From: Neckera pumila | Lineage: Eukaryota; Streptophyta; Bryopsida; Hypnales; Neckeraceae | NCBI GenBank assembly: GCA_963969595.1 | Contig: OZ018411.1 | Span: 28,159,445 to 28,223,444 of the forward strand | Direction of reading: 5' to 3' | DNA length: 64,000 nucleotides | In this document: positions 35,280 to 46,362 of the stretch, piece by piece | How the letters are laid out: each line of letters opens with the position of its first letter | Numbering within the stretch: the stretch's first letter is position 1 | Made by a program: the position numbers and the translations under genes | The notes under the pieces: model-generated | What the model saw: only the letters and a program-made list of their open reading frames with translations | Databases searched by the model: none | What the model was told of the DNA's origin: nothing

Positions 35280-35459
35280 CACTATATGAAACCTATGTTT
35301 TTGGGGATGTTTTTACTATTTTTTGGAGCGCATTTCTGTGAACATTAAATAAAACAATCCATGTTTTTATGTCAACAATGATTGTTTTATTTAATGTTCA
35401 CAGAAATGCGCTCCAAAAAATAGTGAAAACATCCCCCAAAACACGAGTTTCTTATAGTG
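35280..35459. mobile_element. Hairpin CACTA-type MITE with CAA target duplication
   Basis: 180 bp, starting CACTATATGAAACC and ending GAGTTTCTTATAGTG, flanked by CAA on both sides (35277-35279 and 35460-35462). The arms are almost perfect complements: AGCGCATTTCTGTGAACATT near 35328 pairs with its complement near 35400. The low divergence between arms suggests a fairly young insertion. Confidence 0.9.
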
Positions 35460-36952
35460 CAACTATCTAAATCGTGAGGCAGGTTGGAGAAAGGGACAAT
35501 GAAAATCAAGCACCAGCTTTGCAAAGGCAAGGGATGATAGAGTTGAGATTTGGACCTCGTGGACTATTATACAGACAATAGGAAAAAGTTTGACCCCTAT
35601 CCAATTGCCCCCTTTGAATCCAACCGTTACTCTTGCAAATGAGGGTGCTCTATTACAGGTGGAACGTAATGTTGCTCGTTGGCTAGATCTAAATGCAATG
35701 GTTGCACCTTTGGCCTTGGTTTCCCCCGCTATAAGCATGAATATTGCCTCCCAAAGTCCTAGGCATTCTCTCCGCAATTAAGTAGAATTCTCATTCGTCC
35801 CTTACATTGGTCCTTTTACACCTTACACTCCAACAATCTAGGGCATCCTGGAAGAATGGCATGTAGAATTCTTTAAGCAGCTTAAAAGAAGGTATGCATA
35901 TAGTAGACTTACCCCGCATATAAGAGCTTTGACACCAAATCAGCAGACAAAGAGAGTTGAAGTGCTTGAAGCTGCAAGATGTTAGCAATCTATACTTTTA
36001 AACCAACAGCTTGAAAATCTATGAATTCAAGAAGAGGTATAGATGGTTGTAGACTCTATAGTACAGAGCTCTTTCTCGAGCCCTTCCCTTGTATCTTTTA
36101 TGAAAGTGACAATAATTTTGTAGATGTGCAAAGGCTTAATGACCTGTTTTGAGCACTTATTTATCCACTTGTGGTAAATAACCGAACACAATCGGGCTCT
36201 AGTTGTCGTGTGGATTTTTAATCAATCTACGAGTGCCTAGCGTCAATCCATTGTACCTTCCAAGCAGTGGATATTTTCTAAGTTTCTAATATCCACAATG
36301 AACACAAAAATCAAAGAATTGCCACAACAGACAATTTCTACTCTAACTTCTTTAATAAAAAGAGGCACGGTAATTTTAGATTGAAACTAGTTACAATCTA
36401 AATTTAACAATCCTAAGTAATAGAACACTTCATGCCATTTCCAAAAACATAAGATTTGACCCTATCCCATTCTCCTAGGATCTTGATATGCTAGTGTTTT
36501 TTTACTATAGGCATATTGCTAGAAAGTTGGTTGGCAGCAAAAGTTATTGATGGATGAAGTTTAGCCTTTCAGGGCTATTTAAACTTCATCCATGATTTAG
36601 GATGTGTTCCCTAATTCAATTATCCTTAAAAATTAAAGCCTAGTTCCAAGTGGCTAGGCCCTATGTAAATCCTAAGTTTTGACTTAGATGAACTGGTTTA
36701 GATTGACTTCATCCGTTCCTTGACCCAAACTTCATCTTTGAATATCTCCTAGGATTTTCAGTCTTTCTTGAAGTTTGAATCACTTTGGGATTACTTGAGA
36801 TTCCTACTTTGAATTCCTAATGCAAAATTCTTCCTTTGATCAAGTTAAAATGACCTAATCCTTTTTATCCTTGTTCTTTGAGGTTTTGATTGAACTCTGA
36901 TCAATTACTATTGTTAGTGTTTTTCCTTGAAGAGGCTAATCTAAGCTTTCCA
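35460..36952. other. Spacer without recognised gene
   Basis: Overlapping ORFs at 35463-35781 on both strands and one at 35791-35988 show no motif. A short word, AAAGTTATTGATGGATGAAG, at 36540 is shared with 36991, the start of the dispersed repeat described next. Confidence 0.35.
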
Positions 36953-37415
36953 AAATTCTATCTTGCTTGAAAATCCACCTATCCTATCAAAAGTTATTGA
37001 TGGATGAAGTTTGATCGTTAATCAGTGTTCAAAATTTCATCTGTTGATTACTACTAACTTTAATTTGAGAATCAACTTCTAATTTTACTTTTATGATTTA
37101 GGTTGCTTCTACTTACTAGCTTCCTAATTTAATCCCTCTTGGTTGCTTTTAATTATTTTTTCATCCAAACTAGGTGATAAACTTCATCCTTCTATTTCTC
37201 ACTCGTTTTAGCTCTAAATCCTAAGTATGATATGTTTTAGGAAAGCCCTAGTCTTAATCTACAGACTCTTAGGAATGAACTTGGGAAAAAAACCTAATCT
37301 TAACTCCCTAAATCGACCTTGAAGTTTGGCTAAATGTTACTAATGCTAAATCTAAATAATTCAAAAGGAAGAGAAGGATTTAGTGAATTACCTTGAGTTG
37401 AACTTCATCCACCGT
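36953..37415. repeat. Dispersed repeat, copy 1 (inverted partner at 60.7-61.2 kb)
   Basis: About 460 bp match the reverse complement of 60740-61225: GAAAATCCACCTATCCTATC, AGTTATTGATGGATGAA, CGTTTTAGCTCTAAATCCTA and TTGAACTTCATCC occur in the same order. No coding content or terminal repeats are seen, so the element class is unknown; an LTR or non-autonomous element are both possible. Confidence 0.65.
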
Positions 37416-38540
37416 GTTGTAGAGTAGCTCCTCAAAGTACTTCCGGTCCGTCATCTTTGGATGTGATCTTGGGTTTTTGCTCACAACTTAAAGATAAGTG
37501 TTTGATACAATTTTCAGATATTTTCACACAACTTCCTTCTTTCCCTTCTACCTCTATTCCATCTTTTTCTTTTAGTACTATTCTAATTCAGTTATTCAAC
37601 TATTCCAAAAATTAACTAATGTTAGAATAAATAATTAAAGCCAACTTTCTAAACAATAATTGACCTTCAACACCCTATCCTATCTTGGTCAATTATTATT
37701 CTATCTCCTTCTAATGGCCCAAAATGTTTTTCCAAGATTTTTTTGTAATCTTGTTTTGAATCCTAACTCCTCTTCAATTCAAAATTGTCTCTTCATCTCT
37801 TCATTTGCAATTTGAATTCTACCTCCTAGAATTTTGAGAGCTTCTATGATACTTGTAAGGTTTTGGGAATGGAAATGTTGCACCTAAGATTTCTTTCCTT
37901 GATTCCTATCTTATCTACTAAGTCCTACTTCTAATTGCTAAGTCCCACTTCTAATTGCTAATTTTATTTTACTAATGCATATTTTTCCTATATTCCTAGA
38001 ATGCCAAGCAATTTGTTTATAATATTTTTGAGGATAAGTTTGTCTTTCTAATATCAAATTTTTGAGTCCCAAATTCAATCTCAAAAAAATTGCTTTACGG
38101 CCTGGACTCCAGAATTTGGTGGTCTAGAATGAGCAGTCCAAAACAAGGCAATCCAGAACGAGCAGTCCTCAAAATTCCTTAGAGCCCCCCCTCTCATCTG
38201 AACCTTGTCCAGTTTCTTCTAACTTGACAGTTACTGGTTGGCCCGGGACCCCTCCTGCTTGCCAATGTGGCGGCTCTCGGTTAGCTGGCGGTCGGCGGGC
38301 TTGGGGCCGGCAAGTGCTTGTTGGGCAGCAAGTACTGGCTTCTCCCGTCCAATTTTTTTGATCTCCTTGAAATTTTAATGTCAAGGTTCGTTTCCTTTTA
38401 GGAGGCTAAAGGTCTAAACAAATATATAAACTTTGGAAGGTTAACCACTAGCTTTTGGACACTAAATTTGGAATTCCAAAACAAATGTTTTGAAAACTCA
38501 ACTTGGAGAGAATGACAAATTCTAATTTTTTGGGAGTTTT
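37416..38540. other. Spacer with a short GC-rich island
   Basis: Mostly AT-rich. From about 38185 to 38345 the composition jumps to GC-rich (GTTGGCCCGGGACCCC, GGTCGGCGGGCTTGGGGCC). A 71-codon minus-strand ORF crosses the island but is Pro/Arg/Gly-biased and unrecognised. It could be a captured gene scrap. Confidence 0.35.
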
Positions 38541-38544
38541 TGGA

Positions 38545-38750
38545 ATACACGAAGTCAAAGCTTCACTATGTTTTTGTAAATCTCCAAATTTCTAAGAAAC
38601 TCAAACTAAACAAAATCAAAGCTTCGCCATGTTTTTGTCTAAGAACACTCAAACTAATTCAAGTCAAAACTTTGCCGTGCTTTGATAAATTACTAAAAAT
38701 CTCTAGACAATCAAACCATATAAAGTCAAAGCTTTGCCGTATGTGGAGTT
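38545..38750. repeat. Degenerate tandem repeat, four units of ~50-63 bp
   Basis: AGTCAAAGCTTCACTATG, ATCAAAGCTTCGCCATG, AGTCAAAACTTTGCCGTG and AGTCAAAGCTTTGCCGTA mark successive units, each followed by a variable AAACTCAAACTAA-like tail. Confidence 0.65.
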
Positions 38751-39770
38751 TACAAGAAATTTATGACAAATTTGGACAAAGGGTTTTTAGGACAATGATA
38801 AGTACGTTTTAAGAAAATACAACACGTGTTAGAGAATCACAATCTAAACACAATGGCCCAAGGAAAACACTAGAGAGCCCCCATAAGTGGCATCGCCAAA
38901 GTACAGAGGGGGTTATACTCTAGGATTAGTACAAGGTTAGTAAGGTTACCAAAAACTCTTTCATTAAACAGCAAATTAGTACTACAAGCCCAAAACGTAA
39001 AAGCAAAGACAAACTTTGAAGGGACCCCATTGTCCTTCAAAGAGAGCTTCAAAAGTAGCAACAAGGGAACTTAAAATGCTCCAAAAACACTCACGTTGGC
39101 AACTTTGGCTCAAAAATAGTCAAAAAATCCAAACAAATGGATCAACGTGTTTAGAAGACCAAGATAATGGCCCAAAGGGTGTTTGTGAGAAAAAAGTGAG
39201 CCTCTTATATACATTTTCAAGAGTGCTCAACCCTCTCTTTTACTAATAGTAAACCTATCACTTAGGATTTTCATCCTAATCTTCTAAATTTTGACTTTCT
39301 TATGCTAGACCAAACTTCTAACTTTGGGGGAGCAACTCTTTATCACAAACGGATTGCGCCATTGACTTCAGAAGGCTAGTTTTAGTCCAAGAGCCCCCCT
39401 TACCCCCTAATTTGACGTCAAAAATTCAATAATACTTAGCACTAACTAAACACCAAAAAGGGGTAATAATTCAGTTCTTGGAGTTAAACTTTTTTAAGAA
39501 AAATAACTAGCCTAAGTTCTGTAGAAGGTATAAGGGAGTAAAAAATGACCCAACTTTGACCTCATTCCAATTTCGTATGCCCCTAGGATGTCGGTTAATT
39601 CTATCAGATTTTTCAAATTTGGCAATTCTTGGAGAATCTCGCCGGTTGGGGCACCACTGGCTATGAGAATGTCTTGAAGCTTGTTGAAGCATCTTATTAG
39701 CATAAAGCAAGCTATTCTAATTTTTAGTGAGATTTTATCGCAACCACTAGAAGGAAATGAGGGTTTTTGC
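38751..39770. other. Spacer with unrecognised ORFs
   Basis: ORFs of 60-90 codons (39016-39246 plus; 39507-39772 minus in two frames) have no motif that I can name. Nothing else stands out. Confidence 0.3.
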
Positions 39771-39774
39771 AACT

Positions 39775-40885
39775 ACACTATGCAACTAGTTTTCAGTCAC
39801 ATAGGACACTTATGCCTACTTTGCGACTAGTGATAATGTGAAGACTTTTCGATAGACTTGTAGTTGCTGTGGACACCATCTCATATGCGACTTGTTTGTT
39901 TTAGAATATTATTTTCATTGATTTATAGATTTCAAAATTTCAAAATTACCTTTTTCCTAGATTTTTTAGATCTAGCTTTCTTCTAGATTTTCAGAATTAC
40001 ATTTTTTCTAGATTTTTCAAATCTACCTTTTTTCTAGGTTTAGAATTTCAAATCTATCTTTTTCTAGATTTCAAAATTCCAAATCTACCTTATTCCTAGA
40101 TTTCAAAAATTTAAATATTGATATTTAATAGATTTCATTGGTTAGAAAACCTAAGAATTTTATAGATTTTAAAATTTTTTGGATTTTAAATATTTTTTGA
40201 TTTCTATAGATTGCAAAAATCTACAAATTATAGAAATCAATACTCTGTAGATATCTACAAATCATAGAAACCTTAGAATTAAATCAAAAAAATTAATTGT
40301 ACAAGACTACAACAACTTACAAGTCTTGTATGTCCAATCTAATGGTAGTTTTTACAACTGATATAGGACAATTGATATAAGTCAAATGGGAATGAACTCT
40401 GGAAGCAACTAGGAAACAACTAGAACTAGAAAACAACTAAGAAACAACTAGTATACAACTTAAAAGCAACTAGGAAACAACTAGATTTTCACTTATAAAA
40501 ATTCAGTTTTTTGGTTGATTTGGTGGCATTTATTTGGTTCACTTTCTATTGATTTCTTCCAAATCAACAAATCACTCTCCAAATCAATAGAAAAGCAAAT
40601 CAAATCTATGCAACCAAATCAACAAAAAAGCTAAATTTCTAGTAGTGTAGAAAATGACTAGGAAACAACTAGTGTAAGACTAGAAAGCGACTAGAAAACA
40701 ACTACTAGAGAACTTTGGTTATTTTATAGTTGCAATCTTTTTTAGTTGTTTTCTAATTGTTTTTTGCAACTATAGATTGACTTCTTTGCAACTAAAACAA
40801 TATATCAATGCTGTAAAACAACAACACTTGGTGCTAATATAGAAGATTACAGTCGCAAGATAGTTGTATAGAACACTAGTTGCAT
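39775..40885. repeat. CAACTAG-rich repetitive element
   Basis: The region is saturated with ACAACTAG / GGAAACAACTAG / GCGACTAG words, densest at 40390-40490 and 40655-40710. Its two outer parts carry GCAACTAG words in opposite orientation (CACTATGCAACTAG at about 39776; CTAGTTGCATAGTAG near 40875), as subterminal repeats of a CACTA element might. An AT-rich block with TAGATTTCAAAATT units (about 39925-40120) lies inside. It probably represents a decayed larger element, into which the 40490 MITE inserted. Confidence 0.45.
40490..40647. mobile_element. CACTA-like hairpin MITE
   Basis: Left end CACTTATAAAAATTCAG and right end complementary to CACTACTAGAAATTTAG. The arms continue to pair through TTTTTGGTTGATTTGGT and TCTATTGATT. 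The flanking triplets (TTT and TAG) do not match, so the exact ends or the target duplication are uncertain. Confidence 0.5.
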
Positions 40886-42715
40886 AGTAGCCGGTTATAT
40901 CGGACACGTTTTTCTTCTCGTGAACCTGGGTAATTTATAAAAAAATTCCATCATAGGTTTTGGCGGTTGACCATTTGGAAGGGCATTTTTTGTAAGTTAG
41001 AAAATTTTGAATGTTTTTATGAAATCTCTCATGGAATTCCACAAAGTATGTGTAAGCTCATATTTTAACTTTGCACAAAGGTCATAAGAGAATCAAATCT
41101 TGTTTTCTTCTTTTTAAATCCAATAACTAGGGAATCTTCTGCGTAGGGGAGAATCTGGGCAAACCAATTTTGCCGTTGATCTCCAAATGCGATTTCCATC
41201 CAAGAGCAACATATTGCATCTCTATATTCCTCCCAAGTGTCCGTCTTAAGTTTGTAACTTATGCAGGCCTAACAATTGGAATTTCTTTTATTTTGTCAAT
41301 AAAATGGGGAAAGAGAACTCTATCTTTGGGAATGGACATATGACCTTAATGGTATTCCCTTAGACCAATTGTAGCCCTAAGATGTCACATACACCGTAGG
41401 TTTGGCGATTGTAGCCTTATTTACTAAAAAAACTTCTAATCACGTGAAATCCCACTTTTATACCTATTTACAAATGGGAATTGGATTTAATTGAGGGCAA
41501 TTTACTGATAAAGGACCAAATGCTATATTAGCATGTGACATACCTATTTTGGTCTTACACTCTTTTTTGAGCTTTTTATAACTAAAAATACACTCAAACT
41601 TGCAAGAAATGAAAAAAAAGAAAATCATGAGTCTCGAGTGATGAATTGGAAGCTTACACCTGTAAAACTGGATATTGTTTGTAACTACTATAGGCGGCTC
41701 AATTTAGAGGCACAAATATTTTGTACCTTCAAGAACACCATTTAAGGGATGCTAAATTTGAAAAGCTAAGTTGCTATTTTTGGCCTCAAGCCACATTTGT
41801 GGGAAGAAAAGCAACGCTTGGTTTCGCTACTGCTGCAAGAACAGAAGAAGCGGGAACCATTGGCATATGTATGTGGATTTCTCTTCAAACTTTGCAATTG
41901 ATCATAGAGATTTGAGCCTGTCAAACTCTTGCTTTCTTAACATTGCATTAGTGCTATGAATGCTTTTGGCAATTTATTATTAAAAAAATTATTGTCTCAC
42001 AAAACTTTGTTGTACAAGGAAACATTTCTTTGGAAAAATACAAGGACATTGTTCCCAACAACAAAGTTTTGCTTGTCCCACCTATATAACTTGCTACTTG
42101 GTCTTCCAACCAAATACAAGGCTCCTAGAGGCCCAAAGCAAAAAGAATATCCACCATTACTAATCTAATGAACTATTTGTGGGGAAAACAATATTTCTAA
42201 CAAAGTTGTTGTTCCTGCCAAAATTGCTATTTTTGGCATGCCAAAGAAAATATTTTGGCAAGCTTAATTATTTGTTGCTCACTTTAATTTTCATCCCAAA
42301 AACACTGGTTTGGACTTTTTTGGTGTATTATTGGCAATGCTTTAGGTTAAGGGACCTAATCCCCACCCATTAATCTTGAAAGGATGAGACCTATCACTAA
42401 ATTACAATACTTTCCAAAAAAATGATTTGACTTTTGGATCAATAGATGCATTCTTTATCTCTATAGATTCTTAAAAAGTCATCCATCAACTATTCTTTGG
42501 CTTGTAAGTCCTTACAGGTAAGCCATGAAAAGGAATGAAAAAAATTTGAACATTTTAGAGATTATTGTCTTTCATGAAAAAAAAATCAATGAATTCAATA
42601 TAAAATCAATCCCAAAGATTTCACCTTGAGTGGATCCTGCAATTGTAAGCATTTTTATTCCAACCATGTAATTGACAATGAACTAATAATCTTGTAAATT
42701 GTAATCTAAATGCTT
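40886..42715. other. Spacer with a short palindrome
   Basis: No gene recognised. At 42000-42077 ACAAAACTTTGTTGT pairs with ACAACAAAGTTTTG. Plus-strand ORFs of about 62-94 codons at 41721-42373 are AT-driven and unrecognised, though 41721-41915 has less biased codons and may be a decayed exon. Confidence 0.3.
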
Positions 42716-42735
42716 TTGCCGTTGCCATGTTAGGT

Positions 42736-43316
42736 AATGGCCAAGAGGGGTCTTCAAATGATGGCAAAGAATTGTATTTGATTCTCTTATGGACAAAGGT
42801 TGGGATGAGAAGGTATGCATTGGAGCAGACGCAACCAAATGTTGTGTAGATTTAGCTCCAGTGATATTTAAATATCACATAGGCTGTAGCACATTGTACA
42901 CTAATTTCCAATTCAATACACTACAAGGAACGAGTGTCAATTCAAACATTTTTTTGTCAAATTTTTGTCAATTTTGACATTATTTTGTCAATTTTTTGTC
43001 AATTTTGACATTTTTTTGACACAATTATGTCAACTCGGACATTTTAGTCAATTAAGACATGTCATTTTGGACACTATTTTCTTGTAGTGATAGGCTACGG
43101 TTGAGGGAAGGTGGAGTATGGCAGCCAATTGATCAAATTGGGTCTATTAACATTGTGAGAGTTTTATGCAAGATGGATGATTGGCAACAAGAGCTAGAGG
43201 TTGGCCACAATTGGAACCTAACATCTCTAAAGTCTGAAGTTGAAATGGCTCTTGGATCAAACTTACCATCAGACTTCACATTCTACATTGTATATGAAGA
43301 TCAACGATCTAAAAAG
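42736..43316 (+). pseudogene. Unidentified coding relic interrupted by a small CACTA MITE
   Basis: After a possible acceptor (CCATGTTAG|GTAATGG, about 42735) the plus strand reads fragments such as DKGWDEKVCIGADATKCCVD and, past the MITE at 42919-43089, REGGVWQPIDQIGSINIVRV, MDDWQQELEVGHNWNLTS and LPSDFTFYIVYEDQRSKK, ending at a good donor (AAAAAG|GTAAGA, 43315). Removing the MITE and one copy of its ATA duplication joins the two parts. A possible acceptor lies at 44403 beyond the larger CACTA element, which would then sit in the intron. I do not recognise the protein; it could be a host gene or a captured fragment. Confidence 0.4.
42919..43089. mobile_element. CACTA MITE with ATA target duplication
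   Basis: 171 bp with CACTACAAGGAACG at the left and ATTTTCTTGTAGTG at the right, flanked by ATA on both sides. The interior is mostly repeats of TTTTTGTCAATTTTGACA, a short unit in both orientations. It interrupts the coding relic at 42736-43316. Confidence 0.9.
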
Positions 43317-43335
43317 GTAAGACTTTTCCAATTAT

Positions 43336-44327
43336 CACTATAAGAAAAGCCTGTTTTTGGCGGCGTTTAGGCAAAAATGCGTCATGTTTTTTCAAACATC
43401 AGATGTTCTAAAAAACATATACATGTTTTGCAGAAACGTGTAAGTGTTTTGCAAAAAACGCGACTATGTCATTGTAGACGGCTACGTTTGTGATGATGTC
43501 GACTGCAACGTGGCCATGATTTTATATAACATCGCATACAACAGAAGCTGCCATGTCAGCAAGTAGACTTGGAAAAGGGCAACTACGTGGCATATTTTGG
43601 AAAAAAAATTAAAAATGGATGGATGAACCTCGGGCCAAATGTTTGGAACAACGGGTTGGATGTCGGACTGGACATCTGAGACAACGTAGGCTAATTATCC
43701 CATATTGTTTGTCTCACCATGGACAAAGAATGGGTACAAATATGACCCTGAAAATCTTCATTTTCACGTAATTATGTCATCAAGATAAATTTGATGATAA
43801 ATGGTAAGTTTTTTTTAAATTCTTAGTGGATTCTACTTTTTTTTATTGCATAATTTTATTGATTAATTTCTATTGACTAATTAGTTTTTGAAAAATGGAT
43901 TGGATGAAAAAAAATGGATTGGATGAAAAATAGATTGGATGAAAAATGGGTTGGATGAAAAACAGATTGGATGAAAAATGGGTTGGATGAAGAAAAACGG
44001 ATAGATGAAAAAAATGGGCTGGAGGAAAAAGTTGCCTACGTGGCCCTCTGTGGATGAAAAAGTTGCCTACGTGGCCCTACGTGGATGAGAATTTTGCCTA
44101 TGTGGCCTCCATGTGCTTTCATTTTATAAGCTTGGAATACCCTGTTTTGTAGGACGTTAGAAAAAACAAGCCAGAAATTGGCACATTTTTTGAAAACACC
44201 AGACGTTTTTTGCTTGTTTTCTATAACGCGATTTTAGGTGACATCTACGTTGACTCTCAGACATGTCAAACCAGACATCATATGATGTTTTTTCAAACAT
44301 CACAAAAAAGGCCATTTTCTTATAGTG
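43336..44327. mobile_element. CACTA-type element, 992 bp, with TAT target duplication
   Basis: Left end CACTATAAGAAAAGCCTG and right end GCCATTTTCTTATAGTG, flanked by TAT on both sides (43333-43335, 44328-44330). Subterminal words recur near both ends (CAAACATCAGATGTT and CAAACATCACA; GATTTTAGGTGACATCTA). Internally, GGATTGGATGAAAAAT units of about 18-20 bp run in tandem (43905-44015), followed by three copies of a 29-bp AAAGTTGCCTACGTGGCCC unit (44028-44110). There is no transposase, so it must be mobilised in trans. Confidence 0.88.
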
Positions 44328-46360
44328 TATTTTGATTCAGTATTTTTATCTTCTTGTGATTTTTAACTTGCTTCTAAGTCTAATATTATTATTGAATGTT
44401 GCAGGTAGATTGTAGGCATGAAAAAAATTAGATTGCAGCAGATATCATACCTCCAACAATGTTGAATGTTGTACCAGATGAGTAGGAGCACCATATTACT
44501 ATGTGCAACAATATTCACTTGTACCATATTTAAATGTGTAATATAATCATATTGAAAATTCTCATTTTTATGTTGGTTCTATCTTCACACTACCTTCCCA
44601 AATGCAACTTTGCCACTGTCTTTGTCAATTGACTTGAAAGCATTTGACAAAATAAAGCTTAGAGAAGTGATTCCCTATAGTTGTGGATATTCATGTTGTG
44701 AATTGATACACAAAAGATTGTAATCTCAACTGAAGAATTTTTGGTAGCTTCTTAAGAAGTTTCTGCTCTATCCTACTGTATTGAGAAAAAGTGCAGAAGA
44801 TTATAAAGAGCCTAGTCCTCATTTGGCAGAGTGTCTGTTGTCTAGTGTCAAGGTATGTATACTAGTAGTCTGTTAGTGTTATATGCATCTTTAGTACTAA
44901 TATTCATAGTTTGGTTTCTTTAGTGCAAGTTGGATCGTGCCATTTTATTAATTTCATATTTTTTTGGGCTTTCATTTGCATAACCTTATTTTATTCAATT
45001 GACTGTGTGTTAGGGCCTTATGGACCTTATAAATATTAATCTAGTTGGATGTTGACAAGTGGAAAATTTTGGAGGTATTGATTGATTCAGGTTGATTGAT
45101 TTAAATTAGTCTAGGCAAATTTTGGAGGTATTGATGCAATTTAATTGCTATTGGTGGCATACTTTCCCAAACCTTCAATTGAAGCATTCCAAGTGCTAGG
45201 TTTGATATTGAGGGTTTTTTGCTCTTCTCTTGTTGGAAAAACCTCTAGCTAGCATGGAGTTGAGATCTGTTTTTCCCAAGTGATGCAGATCTTACTGAAG
45301 AGGGTGTGGGCATGTGTGGACAGAATAGCAGTTGCAACCAATATTGAAGAAGTTGTGGGCCGTTGCCTTCTATGTGAAGCTCCTTTTGACAATTATTCTT
45401 CTCAAAGTTGTTGCTCTTTATGTAGTCTTCTTGTTCTCATCTACACTAGTTATCAGGTTAGCTTCTAGATTTAGTTCCTTTTTGCATGACGCTTTATCGT
45501 CTGAAATTGTGAAATTATTGGATTCACGAGCACGTATGATCTCCTTGGAGATTTGGACTACAGCTTCTACAATAGTACATAAGGTGGGTACACCTAAAAG
45601 CGCCAAAAATTGGGCTGTGGATAGTTAGAGGGCTTACTAAGAAGTAATGAATACAGGAGAGCAAAGAAACATGCTAAAAAGGAAGAAATGCACAATTAAT
45701 TTTCAAATCCTAGCAAATATAAGACCACAGTAGGCATTGAAAGTTTTGACAGTAGAGTGGTTAAAACAGCTCATAGGCTGCCTTGAAAACAATGGAGAAC
45801 ATGCAAAAGCTCCTCCCTCAAGGTGTCAAAAATCAAAGAGATACAACAGCAATAAAGTTATTAAAAATGAATAAGATATGGAAGATATTGAAAAAAATGT
45901 TAATGGAAGGGCTTGTCAGAAATCTAAATAACCATGTAATGTGAAGATCAAAGGCCTGCCAAACGTGCCAAAATCATCACCCCTCATTTCAAGAACTATT
46001 GGACAATTGTTAATATGTTCAGTTCAAAAGCCAAAGAACCGTTAAGAGCTTGTCAATTCAAACAAGCGTAGGAATCCTATGAGATTTTGTGCGTGTTGGA
46101 GTGCAGGGGAGAGGCATTTAACCCCTAGCTAGTGATGCAGAATTCATTTCTTGAGCGCCACTTTGTGTCATTCACAACTTGGCGCTGAGGCAAAGGTGGC
46201 CACTTCCAAGCGCTATCACTTGGTAAGGATTTCTGTGTGTTGTACAGCTTATTGTATCTCTATCTCTCTATTTCAAATTCTCTGAGTTGCAGTGAACGGT
46301 TGAAAGCTAGCTAGCTGGTCTCATCTAATCCTCTTTTGAGGTTGTTGGAGTTTTTGTGGA
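44328..46360. other. Spacer with unrecognised ORFs
   Basis: Plus-strand ORFs at 45280-45628 overlap in two frames; one is strongly hydrophobic (FYVKLLLTIILLKVVALYVV), but I cannot assign it. A good donor (TATCAG|GTTAGC, about 45460) follows. The remainder is AT-rich. Confidence 0.3.
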
Positions 46361-46362
46361 GA

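Noticed and set aside
38169..38384. GC-rich ORF as a gene
   Set aside because: Pro/Arg/Gly-biased, 71 codons, no splice signals or recognised domain; kept only as a GC-rich island in a spacer entry.
45332..45628. Hydrophobic ORF as a membrane protein (for example an MscS-like channel)
   Set aside because: Two frames are equally open, hydrophobicity follows from T-rich sequence, and no conserved channel motif is seen.
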